The notes beneath the pieces were generated by a model. The model did not search any database and was not told the origin of the DNA. It saw only the letters and a program-made list of their open reading frames with translations. From the NCBI RefSeq assembly GCF_903853455.1, contig NZ_CAINTR010000008.1, positions 1 through 64,000 of the forward strand: DNA of 64,000 bases, in the 5' to 3' direction. Source of the DNA: an uncultured Magnetospirillum sp. (GTDB lineage: Bacteria > Pseudomonadota > Alphaproteobacteria > Rhodospirillales > Magnetospirillaceae). Positions 51,891 through 61,063 of this stretch are shown here, one piece after another. A program made the position numbers and the translations under genes. Each line of letters opens with the position of its first letter. Position 1 is the stretch's first letter.

Positions 51891-52754
51891 ATGATTTCCG
51901 TTGTCATCCCCGCCTATAACGAGGAAGGGGCCGTCGCCGAAACCGTGGCGCAGGTCGGCGACATCCTGGTGAAGGCCGGATTCGAAGGCTTCGAGATCAT
52001 CGTGGTCGACGATGGCTCGGCCGACCGCACCGCCGAGGTCGCCGCCGCCGCCGGCGCCAAGGTGGTGCGCAAGCCGCAGAACATCGGCTATGGCCACTCG
52101 CTCAAGGTCGGCATCGCCGCCGCCCGTCACGACACCGTCGTCATCACCGACGCCGACGGCACCTATCCCATCGACCAGATTCCGGCGCTGGTGGAGCGCT
52201 ATCGCCAGGGATTCGACATGGTGGTGGGCGCCCGCACCGGCGAGCACTACCACGAGTCATGGCTGAAGTCGCCGCTGCGCCATGTCCTTACCTGGCTGGT
52301 GGAGTTCGCCTGTGGCCGCTCGGTTCCCGACGTCAATTCGGGCCTCCGGGTGTTCTCGCGCGACACCATCACGCCGTTCTTCACCCATCTGTGCGACACG
52401 TTCAGCTTCACCACCTCCATCACCATGGCCTATATCCTGCGCCGGAAATATGTGGAGTACATCCCGGTGCCCTACCACAAGCGCATCGGCGCCACCAAGG
52501 TCCGGCTGTTCCGCGATTCGCTGCGCACGACCCAGTACATCGTCCAGGCCATCGTTTTCTACAATCCGCTGAAGCTGTTCCTGCTGCTGTCCATGATCCT
52601 GGCGCTGGGCGCGGTGCTGGCGCTGGGCGCCAGCCTGGTCGGCTTGGCCGGCGGAGCCATGCTGGCGGGTCAGGCGCTGATCGGCGCGGTGGTGGTGTTC
52701 GGCCTGGGCCTGGTGGCGGAAATGCTCCGCCAGATCGACCTCAACCAGAACTAA
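51891..52754 (+). CDS. Glycosyltransferase family 2 with C-terminal membrane segments
   Basis: A 287-residue DPM1-like enzyme. ISVVIPAYNEEGAVAETVAQVG, IIVVDDGSADRTAEVAAAAG, ITDADGTYPIDQIPALVERY and VVGARTGEHYHESWLKSPLRHVL form the GT-A domain. KRIGATKVRLFRDSLRTTQYIVQAIVFYNPLKLFLLLS leads to two membrane helices. It likely transfers a sugar to undecaprenyl phosphate. Its end overlaps the convergent methyltransferase gene by four bases. Confidence 0.87.
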   Translation: MISVVIPAYNEEGAVAETVAQVGDILVKAGFEGFEIIVVDDGSADRTAEVAAAAGAKVVRKPQNIGYGHSLKVGIAAARHDTVVITDADGTYPIDQIPALVERYRQGFDMVVGARTGEHYHESWLKSPLRHVLTWLVEFACGRSVPDVNSGLRVFSRDTITPFFTHLCDTFSFTTSITMAYILRRKYVEYIPVPYHKRIGATKVRLFRDSLRTTQYIVQAIVFYNPLKLFLLLSMILALGAVLALGASLVGLAGGAMLAGQALIGAVVVFGLGLVAEMLRQIDLNQN

Positions 52755-53512
52755 CCCTTCTTCTTCCAGCGGGCGACGAAGTAGGGGAACCACACCTTGC
52801 CGGGCAGGTGGTTGTAGAGGCGCTCGGCGGCGAACAGGGCCGGGGCCATGCTGGCCTTGCGCTCGACGCTGATGCGGAACAGCAGGCTGTTGAGAATCAG
52901 GAAATAGGCGGGGCCGCCCATATGGCGGCTGTGCTCGACCGCGAACCAGGGCTCGCCCAGCTTGGCGACCTTGTCGTGGTTGAGGGCGGCCTCGGTCTCG
53001 GCGTCGAAATACCGGTCCATGCGGTACCAGATCTTGCGGCCCAACTCCAGGAAGCACTGGCTGCTGGGCTCCACCATGAAGAAGTGCCCGCCCGGCTTGA
53101 CCATGGCGGCGACGTTGCGCAACGCGGCGGTCAGGTCGCTGACGCAGTGGTGCAGGCCGACCACGATCATGGCCGCGTCCACCTGGATGTCCGGCGGCGT
53201 CGGGCTGCACAGATCGAACTGGCGGCACTCGGCCCCGACATTGTTGCGGCGGTAGTCGTCGCAGGCCCGGTCGGAGAGGTCGAAACCGATGGTGCTGACC
53301 CCCGGATAACGCTGCTTCAGCGACACCGAGTTGTGGCCGCTGCCGCAGGCCAGGTCGGCCACCAGCTTGCCGTTGAGGTCGATGTCGCCGAACATGGGGT
53401 CGTAGATGAACTCACGCCGATAGGCCATGGACGAGGCGTCGTAGTAGTGACGCTCATAATCGTCGTGAATGGACTCGTAGAGTTCCTTCTGGACTTGATT
53501 CGGCGTGGTCAT
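52751..53512 (-). CDS. SAM-dependent methyltransferase
   Basis: A 253-residue class I methyltransferase: LVADLACGSGHNSVSLKQRYPGVSTIGFDLSDRACDDYR, then AAMIVVGLHHCVSDLTAALRNVAAMVKPGGHFFMVEPSSQ. It has a well-formed promoter at 53546-53574 and is probably transcribed alone. A glycan-related substrate is suggested by position only. Confidence 0.8.
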   Translation of the reverse strand: MTTPNQVQKELYESIHDDYERHYYDASSMAYRREFIYDPMFGDIDLNGKLVADLACGSGHNSVSLKQRYPGVSTIGFDLSDRACDDYRRNNVGAECRQFDLCSPTPPDIQVDAAMIVVGLHHCVSDLTAALRNVAAMVKPGGHFFMVEPSSQCFLELGRKIWYRMDRYFDAETEAALNHDKVAKLGEPWFAVEHSRHMGGPAYFLILNSLLFRISVERKASMAPALFAAERLYNHLPGKVWFPYFVARWKKKG

Positions 53513-53545
53513 GATTCACCTGAAACAGGGTGCGGCGCGGCCGGC

Positions 53546-53574
53546 AGTAGAGAGGAAAGCCCCTTGCCTGTCAA
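53546..53574 (-). promoter_or_regulatory. Sigma-70-like promoter for the methyltransferase gene
   Basis: On the minus strand a perfect TTGACA (53574-53569) and TCTACT (53551-53546) are separated by 17 bases. The -35 box overlaps the stop codon of the GMC oxidoreductase gene, so the methyltransferase can be expressed separately from it. Confidence 0.5.
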
Positions 53575-55127
53575 CGCTGGGCCAGATGCCGCCCGATGCG
53601 GTCGGCGTTGGCCATCATGGTGAAGGTGTGGTGCTTGGCCGACACCCCCGGCAGCGCCGCGCCGTCGGCGACGAACAGGCCGGGAGCGCCGACGAGCTGA
53701 CCGTTACGGTCGCTCGGCCCGCCCATGGCCAGGGTGCCGGCGTAATGCACCTCGGTTCCCGGCGAGAACGGCTGGACCGAGCCCGGCAGCATCCAGGCGC
53801 CGAGGCGGCGGAAATGACGGTCGATCTCGCGCGCGGCGGCGCGCAGCGCCGGGCCGTGCCCCTCCGCCACACCGCCTTCGATCTCCAGGACTCCGGCGGC
53901 GGACAGCCGCACCCGGTTGCGGGAATAGCGCCCCGGCAGATAGCCCAGCCCGACCAGCAGGGCCGGCATCAGCGCCCCGAACAGGGCGGCGGAACCGCGC
54001 CGGGTCAGCGGCAAGCCGGCCACCAGATCGGCGACGGCGAAGCCGTCGGCCTCGTAGAGCGAGCCGAACACCGAGTCCTCCGCGTGGCCGAGATGGAAGG
54101 CCAGTTGAGCCATGCCGAAGCCTTCGGCGGCCAGCGGCGATCCCAATCGCGACGGCAGCAGCGCGGCGAAGGCGAAGCACGGCGCGGTCACCAGCGGCCG
54201 GTCCTCGCCGACCCGCCCCATGGCCGCCAGGGCCAGCCGGGTGGTGGCCAGGGCGCCAGCGGCCAGCACCACGCGCGGAGCCCGGAAGCGGCGTTCCGCT
54301 CCGTCGCGGCGGTCGCGCGCCGTCACCGCCCAGCCGTCGCCGTCGCGGTTGATCGCTTCGACCATCACATGGGTTTCCAGCCGCAGATTGGGCCGCCGGA
54401 TCAGCGCCTCGGCATCATCGGCACTGTTGTAGATGGCGCCGCGCGGGCAGCCCCACATGCAGCCCTTGCACAGGTTGCAGCCCTGCCGTCCACCGAGGTC
54501 GGCCGACAGCACGGCATTGCGGGCGAAACCGAGGCGGAACGCCCCTTCCTTCCGGCGCAAACGGTAGCGCTCCAACACCAAAGCCGCCGCGCCGCTGGCG
54601 GGAAGCGGCGGTTGCAGCGGCAGCCCGGCGCCTTGCAACACGGCGAGATCGTCGTCGGAACTGCCGGACAGGCCGATCCGCGCCGCCACGGCGCGGTAGG
54701 ATTCGGCCAGATCGGCGGCGGTGACGGGCCAGCCCGCCATGTCGGAATCGTCATAGGCGGGCGCCACCGCTCCCCACAGATTGGACAGCCCCCCCAGGGC
54801 GAAGGCGCCCACCGGCCGGAAGCCGGTGGCATGGATGCGGTTCTCCGCCGCGACGGTCTCCCCGAAACCGGGCGGCGCCGCCGTGCGCAGCTTGGGCGAG
54901 GCGAAGCCCACGTCGCGCAGCGCCGACAAGCGATGCCCGAGCAGGCTGGACCAGCCCTCCTCGGAGGCGCGCAACTCGGCCAGGGACTGACGCTCGCCGG
55001 ACGGACGCGGCAGCCGGCCCTCCCCCGCCTCCAGCAGCAGGACCTGGAGACCGGCCTCGGCCAACGGCCAGGCCGCCGACACCCCGGCCGGCCCCGTCCC
55101 GATGACGATGATGTCGGGCTCGGTCAC
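53571..55127 (-). CDS. GMC-family FAD oxidoreductase with a four-cysteine segment
   Basis: A 518-residue flavoprotein. It starts PDIIVIGTGPAGVSAAWPLAEAGLQVLLLEAG, the FAD site, and ends GLFVADGAALPGVSAKHHTFTMMANADRIGRHL, the GMC C-terminal signature. In between is GCNLCKGCMWGCPRGAIYNS, with cysteines at 217, 220, 223 and 227 followed by proline, as in a ferredoxin-type cluster site. The GTG start overlaps the upstream small gene by four bases. The substrate may be an alcohol or sugar moiety of the glycan precursor; that is inference. Confidence 0.82.
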   Translation of the reverse strand: MTEPDIIVIGTGPAGVSAAWPLAEAGLQVLLLEAGEGRLPRPSGERQSLAELRASEEGWSSLLGHRLSALRDVGFASPKLRTAAPPGFGETVAAENRIHATGFRPVGAFALGGLSNLWGAVAPAYDDSDMAGWPVTAADLAESYRAVAARIGLSGSSDDDLAVLQGAGLPLQPPLPASGAAALVLERYRLRRKEGAFRLGFARNAVLSADLGGRQGCNLCKGCMWGCPRGAIYNSADDAEALIRRPNLRLETHVMVEAINRDGDGWAVTARDRRDGAERRFRAPRVVLAAGALATTRLALAAMGRVGEDRPLVTAPCFAFAALLPSRLGSPLAAEGFGMAQLAFHLGHAEDSVFGSLYEADGFAVADLVAGLPLTRRGSAALFGALMPALLVGLGYLPGRYSRNRVRLSAAGVLEIEGGVAEGHGPALRAAAREIDRHFRRLGAWMLPGSVQPFSPGTEVHYAGTLAMGGPSDRNGQLVGAPGLFVADGAALPGVSAKHHTFTMMANADRIGRHLAQR

Positions 55128-55537
55128 CGGCGCCGCCCCAGAACGAGGCGCCCCAGAACGAGGCGCAACGGCAACAGCACCGCCTCGGCCAGGACGATGA
55201 CCGCCAGCCGGAACAGGGTCGGCACCAGCCCCGCTCCGGCGGGATGGGTCAGCGCCGCGCCGCGCGGCGTCGCCTCGGCCACCCGCAGGGCCAGGGCCAG
55301 CCGATGGCCGAGCCGCGAGTCTTTCGCCCCCACCGGCTCGAAGGCGCGGATCAGGGCGGGGCAATGGAAAACCACGCGCGGCAGGCGAAGCGGAACACCG
55401 TCCTGGAACCGTTCGGCCCCGGCCGCATAGCGGCGCAGCGCCCCCGATCCCGGCGGTCCGCCCAGGATGGAGCCGACCAACACCCGGCCCTCGGCGATCA
55501 GGGCGCGCCGCCGGGCGATCTGGGGGCCTGTGCTCAT
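55124..55537 (-). CDS. Small protein paired with the GMC oxidoreductase
   Basis: About 137 residues, polar at the start (MSTGPQIARRRALIAEGRVLVGSILGG) with a hydrophobic helix near the end (LFRLAVIVLAEAVLLPLRLVLG). Its stop overlaps the oxidoreductase start (GTGA), so the two should work together, perhaps as a membrane anchor or small subunit. A TTG 15 bases upstream is an alternative start. I do not recognise the family. Confidence 0.6.
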   Translation of the reverse strand: MSTGPQIARRRALIAEGRVLVGSILGGPPGSGALRRYAAGAERFQDGVPLRLPRVVFHCPALIRAFEPVGAKDSRLGHRLALALRVAEATPRGAALTHPAGAGLVPTLFRLAVIVLAEAVLLPLRLVLGRLVLGRRR

Positions 55538-55645
55538 CTCGGATATGTCCAATCCATCGGGGTTCTTCCTTCGCCCGTTTCGCGCCGCATTGTCAATCTC
55601 TTCCCATGCCGCTAAGAAGGCATGAGGCTGGCGAGGTTATCCAAC

Positions 55646-57520
55646 ATGTGCGGAATTTGCGGTGTCGTGGACCTTGGGGGAATGCCCGCCCCCCAGATGG
55701 CCGCCCTGGTGGAAGCCATGGCCGCGACCATGACTCATCGCGGTCCCGACGGCTTCGGGCAGTGGAGCGATTCCGGCGTCGGGCTGGCCCATCGGCGGCT
55801 GGCCATCATCGACATCGCCGGCGGCGCCCAGCCCATGGTCGGCCGCTCCGGCCGGGTCGTCACCTTCAATGGCGAGATCTACAACTTCGTCGAGATCAAG
55901 GCCGAGCTGGAACAGGCGGGTGAGATCTTCGACACCCACTCCGACACCGAGGTGCTGCTGCGGGCCTTCGAGCGCTGGGGGCCGGATTGCCTCAAGCGGC
56001 TGGTGGGCATGTTCGCTTTCGCCGTGTGGAACCCGGCCGACCGATCGCTGTTCCTGGCCCGCGACCGGTTGGGCAAGAAGCCGCTGTTCATCGCCCGCGC
56101 GGAAGGGCGCATCGCCTTCGCCTCCGAGATCAAAGCGCTGCTGCGTCTCGACTGGGTGCGTCGAGGCGCGAAAGTGGACTACCGCGCCATCAGCGACTTC
56201 CTGTCGCTGGGCTACGTCCAGTCGCCCAAGACCGCCTTCGCCAATGTGGAAACGCTGCCCGCCGCCCATTGGGCGCGCTGGGAAGCCGGAAACTGGCGCG
56301 ACGGCGAATACTGGTCGCTGGCCGAGACGGTCAAGGGGCCGAAGCGGGCCATGTCGGTGGGCGTGCGGGAGGAATTCCTCGACCTGCTGAAAGATGCGGT
56401 GCGCATCCGCCTGCGCTCGGACGTGCCGGTGGGGGTGCACCTCAGCGGCGGCATCGATTCCTCGGCGGTGATGGCGGTGGCGGCCAAGGTGGCGGCGACA
56501 CCGCCCAAAGCCTTCGTCGCCCGCTTCGACGACGAGGAGTTCGACGAATCCGGCTATGCCCGCAAAGTCGCCGCCCATGTGGGAGCCGAGATCGAATCCT
56601 GCCTCGGCCATTCCGACCATCGCGATCTGCGCCACATGCTGTGGCATTACGACGAGCCCTTCGCCGACACCTCGCTGGTGCCCTGTTTCCACCTCAACGC
56701 CATGGCGCGGCCCTTCGCCCGGGTGGTGCTGGGAGGAGACGGCGCCGACGAGCTGCTGGCCGGCTATTCCACCTATGGCGCCGACCGGGCCTATGACCTT
56801 TATCGCCTGCTGCCGCAGCCTGTGCAGAAGGCCGCCTCGGCCCTGGCCGACCGGCTGGTGCGTCCGCGCTACAAGAAGGTGGGCTGGGACTACAAGCTGC
56901 GCCAGTTCCTCAAGAGCGGCGGCCTCAGCCGGGAAGAGGCCCATTGCTGGTGGCGGACCCTGTTTTCCGAGGACGAGAAGCGCCGCATCCTGTCGCCCGA
57001 GGCCCTGGCCGAGATCGGCGACTACCGGCCGGTGGACACGTCCCTCGCCCATTTCCGGGATGTGGAGGGCGGCGAGGCCGGCTTCCTCGACCGCTCGCTC
57101 TACGTGGATATCAAGACTTGGCTGGCCGACGACATCCTGGTCAAGGTGGACCGGGCCAGCATGGCCAGTTCGGTGGAGATCCGCTCGCCCTTCCTCGACC
57201 ACCGGCTGGTGGAGTTCTGCTTCACCCTGCCCGAGGCGGCCAAGATGGACGGCGGCGAGCAGAAGGTGCTGCTGAAACAGGTGATGCGCGACCTGCTGCC
57301 GGCCGAGATCATGGCGCGCAAGAAGCGCGGCTTCAACGCCCCGACCCGGCCCTACTGGCGTCCCGACGCCGATATCGGCGGCCATGTGCCCGGCATCCGG
57401 GCCGGTCTCGCCCTGGACGAGACCCGGGAAGACGTCACCTTCCGCCGCTTCGGCCTCAGCGTGCTGGCCACCTGGCTGGAGATGGTCGACGAGCTCGGCC
57501 GCAGCGGCGAATGGAAATAG
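55646..57520 (+). CDS. asnB: Asparagine synthetase-like glutamine amidotransferase (third AsnB)
   Basis: A 624-residue AsnB-type enzyme: MCGICGVVDLGG (Cys2), THRGPDGFGQWSDSGVGLAHRRLAIIDI, NGEIYNFVEIKAELEQAG, HLSGGIDSSAVMAVAAK, GGDGADELLAGYSTY and SSVEIRSPFLDHRLVEFCF. The GADE rather than GGDE variant in the synthetase loop differs from the other two copies. It starts alone on the plus strand and directly abuts the convergent SGNH-like gene. Its acceptor may be a carboxylated sugar. Confidence 0.88.
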   Translation: MCGICGVVDLGGMPAPQMAALVEAMAATMTHRGPDGFGQWSDSGVGLAHRRLAIIDIAGGAQPMVGRSGRVVTFNGEIYNFVEIKAELEQAGEIFDTHSDTEVLLRAFERWGPDCLKRLVGMFAFAVWNPADRSLFLARDRLGKKPLFIARAEGRIAFASEIKALLRLDWVRRGAKVDYRAISDFLSLGYVQSPKTAFANVETLPAAHWARWEAGNWRDGEYWSLAETVKGPKRAMSVGVREEFLDLLKDAVRIRLRSDVPVGVHLSGGIDSSAVMAVAAKVAATPPKAFVARFDDEEFDESGYARKVAAHVGAEIESCLGHSDHRDLRHMLWHYDEPFADTSLVPCFHLNAMARPFARVVLGGDGADELLAGYSTYGADRAYDLYRLLPQPVQKAASALADRLVRPRYKKVGWDYKLRQFLKSGGLSREEAHCWWRTLFSEDEKRRILSPEALAEIGDYRPVDTSLAHFRDVEGGEAGFLDRSLYVDIKTWLADDILVKVDRASMASSVEIRSPFLDHRLVEFCFTLPEAAKMDGGEQKVLLKQVMRDLLPAEIMARKKRGFNAPTRPYWRPDADIGGHVPGIRAGLALDETREDVTFRRFGLSVLATWLEMVDELGRSGEWK

Positions 57521-58492
57521 TCAAAGACCACATGCCGCCAGGGCGGGGCCGGCCCGCTCGGTGAAGCTCTTTCCCCAGCGCTCGGCCTCCGGCACCGTCA
57601 TGTGGCTGCCGTCGAAGCCCCAATAGCCCTCGGTCGGCACGTCCACATAGGGCGCACCGATGGCGGCGGCGATCTGGCGGGAGTATTCGGGATTGCCGTC
57701 CACCGACGGCACCGTGGTCAGGATCAGGCAGCCGCCGCGCTCTTCCACCATGCGCTTGAACTCGCGGCCGGTCTCGATGATGTGGGTCAGGCCGGTGGGC
57801 GTCTCGGTGAGCGGCCGGATGAGGGTCGCCGGCACGTCCGGCAGATCGACGGTCAGCGCCCGCCCATTCAGCCGGGAACGATACTGGGCCATGGCCTTGC
57901 CGCAGATCAGGTCGGACAGCCGGTTGCGGTCGTCGCGGCACAGCTTGCGATGGATGCCCAGCGCCATGGATTTGAGCTTGTACTCCAGCTCCACCTCGGG
58001 ACGGCCGGAGATGATCCGGCGGCCCCACAGATTGATGGAGTTGAAGAAGAAATAGTCCTCGTTGACCACGACGACGCGCGGATGCAGGTCCAGCTTCTGA
58101 ACCACCAGCTTGGCGAACAGGTCCCATTCGCCGTTGATGGAGGCGTTGAAGGTCTTCAGGCCGCGCTGCTCGAACGGCTGGCGGAAGGAGTCGGCGGAAA
58201 AGCCGATCACCGCCCGGCTGTTGCCGAGAAACAGGGCGTCGGCCGCCTTGACGTTGGCGACCGCTTCCGGCTCCTTGCCCAGCCACAGCGCCGCGTGCTC
58301 GTAATCGCCGAAACCGCGGTCGGCGCAGGTCCCCATGAAGAACTCGTCGGAATAGCCGGCCGGCGAACAGCGGAACACCCAGAAATTGGCCGACAGCCGG
58401 CCGTCGACGGCGCTACCGGCCAGGGACAGCACCAGGGCCAGCGCTCCCCAGCCCAGCAGAATGCGCAGATAGCGAACGGAATTGCTGCTCAT
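57521..58492 (-). CDS. SGNH-like protein, MBOAT-associated
   Basis: A 323-residue protein with an N-terminal membrane segment (YLRILLGWGALALVLSLAG). ADALFLGNSRAVIGFSADSF corresponds to the serine block and FDGSHMTVPEAERW to the D-x-x-H block. It is the last gene of the minus-strand operon, after the MBOAT by three bases, and probably completes an acylation module. Confidence 0.72.
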   Translation of the reverse strand: MSSNSVRYLRILLGWGALALVLSLAGSAVDGRLSANFWVFRCSPAGYSDEFFMGTCADRGFGDYEHAALWLGKEPEAVANVKAADALFLGNSRAVIGFSADSFRQPFEQRGLKTFNASINGEWDLFAKLVVQKLDLHPRVVVVNEDYFFFNSINLWGRRIISGRPEVELEYKLKSMALGIHRKLCRDDRNRLSDLICGKAMAQYRSRLNGRALTVDLPDVPATLIRPLTETPTGLTHIIETGREFKRMVEERGGCLILTTVPSVDGNPEYSRQIAAAIGAPYVDVPTEGYWGFDGSHMTVPEAERWGKSFTERAGPALAACGL

Positions 58493-58495
58493 GGG

Positions 58496-60040
58496 TCAGA
58501 ACTGCCAATAAATGAATTCAACGGGCTGCATCGACTGGATGAAGGCGACGCAGCCGACGACGATCATGACCACCGCCCAGGCGATGTTGGGCGACCACGC
58601 CCCGATCCGCGCCAACAGGCCGGGAGTCGGCCGCTCTCCCAGCGCCGGCTGGTGGGCGTGCAGCCATTCCTGGGTGTTGGGCAGCACCAGGGCCAGGGCC
58701 AGCACCAGCAGGGTCACCGCCAACTGATGGAAGCCGAGGAAATAGGGCAGCGACTGCCCGGCGTTCACCGTCGCCGGCCCCAGCACCGGCGCCAGGATGC
58801 GCGCCACCGATTGCAGGCCGGGGGTGACCACCAGCCGCCCCTCGGCGGCGACCATGCCCTTGAAGATGTTCAGCGCCGCCTCGAAGCTGGCGGCGCGGAA
58901 GAACACCCAGGCCAGCATCACCGCCACGAAGGTCACCAGCCAGCCCAGGGCGCGGTACGGGAAAGCCGGCCCCGGCATCCGCCAGCCGGTGCGCTCGACC
59001 AGCATCCGCCAGCCGTGGTTGATCATCAGATAGATCCCGTGCAGCCCGCCCCAGACCGCGAAGGTCCAGTTGGCGCCGTGCCACAATCCGCCCAGCAGCA
59101 TGACCACCATCAGGTTGACCATGCGGCGGCTTTCGCCGTGCCGGTTGCCACCCAAGGGGAAATAAAGGTAGTCGCGCAGAAAGCGGGACAAGGTGATGTG
59201 CCAGCGCCGCCAGAAGTCGATGATGCTGGTGGCCTTGTAGGGCGAATTGAAGTTGACCGGAAAGCGCAACCCGAACATGCGGGCCAGGCCGATGGCCATG
59301 TCGGAATAGCCGGAGAAATCGAAGTAGATCTGCAGCGTGTAGGCCAGGGCGCCTGGCCAGGCTTCCAGGAAGGTGATGGGGTCGCCCGCCGCCGCGCCGT
59401 CGAACATGGGCGAGGCGTAGCGGGCCATGGCCTCGGCGATCACCACCTTCTTGAACAACCCGGCGATGAACAGGGTCAGGCCGACCGACACGTTCTCGGC
59501 ATCCAGCCCGGCCTTGCGCGCCTGATATTGGGGCAGGAACTCGGCGTGGTGGATGATCGGACCGGCGATCAACTGGGGAAAGAACAGCACGAACAGCGAG
59601 AATTCCAGCATGTCGTAGGGCTTGGTCTCGCCGCGCCAGCAATCGACCAGATAGGCGATCTTCTGGAAGGTGAAGAACGAGATGCCCAACGGCAGCGCCA
59701 CCGTGACGACGAAGCCGTCGAGACCGGTCAGGCTGGCGAGGGTGTGGCTGAACAGCCCGGCATACTTGAACCAGCCCAGGACACCCAGGTTGAACGTCAG
59801 TCCGAGGATCAGGACGGCGCGCGACCGGGTCTCCGCCAGGGCCTTGCCCAGGCGGTAGTTGACCAGGGTCGAGCCCAGGATGAGGGCGAGATAGCCCACG
59901 TTCCACCAGCCGTAGAACACGATGGAGCACAGCACCAGCCAGCCGGTGGCGGCGCGGCGTCCGAAACGGCCGCACAGCGTATAGCCGCCCAGGGTGGCGG
60001 GCAGGAACACCAGCATGAACAGGTAGGAGTTAAACAGCAT
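58496..60040 (-). CDS. MBOAT family O-acyltransferase
   Basis: A 514-residue polytopic acyltransferase close to AlgI: MLFNSYLFMLVFLPATLGGYTLCGRFG, LPLGISFFTFQKIAYLVDCWRGE, AGPIIHHAEFLPQ, FSGYSDMAIGLARMFGLRFPVNFNSPY, DFWRRWHITLSRFLRDYLYFPLGGNRHG and the catalytic-histidine motif GLWHGANWTFAVWGGLHG. It should move acetyl or similar groups to exported glycan. Flanked by SGNH-like genes on both sides. Confidence 0.92.
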   Translation of the reverse strand: MLFNSYLFMLVFLPATLGGYTLCGRFGRRAATGWLVLCSIVFYGWWNVGYLALILGSTLVNYRLGKALAETRSRAVLILGLTFNLGVLGWFKYAGLFSHTLASLTGLDGFVVTVALPLGISFFTFQKIAYLVDCWRGETKPYDMLEFSLFVLFFPQLIAGPIIHHAEFLPQYQARKAGLDAENVSVGLTLFIAGLFKKVVIAEAMARYASPMFDGAAAGDPITFLEAWPGALAYTLQIYFDFSGYSDMAIGLARMFGLRFPVNFNSPYKATSIIDFWRRWHITLSRFLRDYLYFPLGGNRHGESRRMVNLMVVMLLGGLWHGANWTFAVWGGLHGIYLMINHGWRMLVERTGWRMPGPAFPYRALGWLVTFVAVMLAWVFFRAASFEAALNIFKGMVAAEGRLVVTPGLQSVARILAPVLGPATVNAGQSLPYFLGFHQLAVTLLVLALALVLPNTQEWLHAHQPALGERPTPGLLARIGAWSPNIAWAVVMIVVGCVAFIQSMQPVEFIYWQF

Positions 60041-60043
60041 CGG

Positions 60044-61063
60044 TCAGGGCTTTCGGCTCAGCAGGCTTTCCACATACGGCGCGATCACCGTCTCGGGCGG
60101 ATGGACGGCGTCGGTCCACGAATTGGGCTCGCCCGGCACGCCCAGCACCGGCGCCAGGGCGCATTGCAGCCCCTCGCGGGCGCAGGCCTCGATGAAGACC
60201 TTGCGCAGGGCCTGCGGACCGGAGCGGGGATGGGCGGCGTAATGGGCGGCGGTGGCCGGCTCCAGCGGCAGCTCGATCACCACGACCCGCGGCCGGCCCG
60301 CCAGGGTGGCGAGGCGATGCAGGTCGTAGGCGAGGAAGGAGGGCAGCACCTGCGGCTGCTCCGGCAGGGCCTCCGCCACCGGAACCAGGCCGGGCCGGGC
60401 GGCGGTCATGGGTCCGCCGGCGCCGTCGGTCTTGTAGCGGCCCCACACCCGGTCGCCCGTCACCTCATAGGGAACATCCAGGACCATCTTGACATGCTCG
60501 GCCACGGCCGCCGGCCGCAGGGCAGAGATCCACATCCCGACCTCCTGCTTGCCCAACCGGGCCGCCATGCGCAGCCAGTCGCGGGCCGGCACCCTGGGAT
60601 CGCGCAGACTGCCCGCCAGCAGGCGGACCGTGTCCGGCCAGCGGGCGCGCAGGGGCAGGGTCTGGACCTGCTGGGTGAACAGCTCGAAATTCTCCACCAG
60701 CACCACCAGGATAGGGGCCAGCGCGCCCTCGGCATCCAAGGTTTGGGCCAGCGACGCCGACGAGCCCAGCGACGAGCCGGGAACCGCCATGCTGAACACC
60801 GTGCCATGGGCGGCAAGCTGCGCTTGGCCCAGGGCCAGGGTGGCGTTGTCGCCGAAGATCAGCAGGTCGAACGGCCCGGCTTCCACGACATGGCGCAGCT
60901 TGTGGGCGATCAGCAGCGGAGTGGATTGCAGCATCACCCGCGCCAGCCGCCGGTCCTGGCCGGGGGCGAAGGGGTCCGGCCCGATGGCGCCCCACTGCTG
61001 GAACGCCTCGACCGCCAGCAGCAGACCGGCCAGGGCGAGAAGGAACCGGCGAAGGATGGTCAT
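60044..61063 (-). CDS. SGNH-like exported protein
   Basis: A 339-residue protein with a signal or anchor (FLLALAGLLLAVEAF). FDLLIFGDNATLALG takes the serine-block position, although the serine is replaced, and SWTDAVHPPETVIAPYVE supplies D-x-x-H. Loss of the serine suggests a non-catalytic or accessory member. Starts within the previous gene's stop (ATGA). Confidence 0.65.
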   Translation of the reverse strand: MTILRRFLLALAGLLLAVEAFQQWGAIGPDPFAPGQDRRLARVMLQSTPLLIAHKLRHVVEAGPFDLLIFGDNATLALGQAQLAAHGTVFSMAVPGSSLGSSASLAQTLDAEGALAPILVVLVENFELFTQQVQTLPLRARWPDTVRLLAGSLRDPRVPARDWLRMAARLGKQEVGMWISALRPAAVAEHVKMVLDVPYEVTGDRVWGRYKTDGAGGPMTAARPGLVPVAEALPEQPQVLPSFLAYDLHRLATLAGRPRVVVIELPLEPATAAHYAAHPRSGPQALRKVFIEACAREGLQCALAPVLGVPGEPNSWTDAVHPPETVIAPYVESLLSRKP

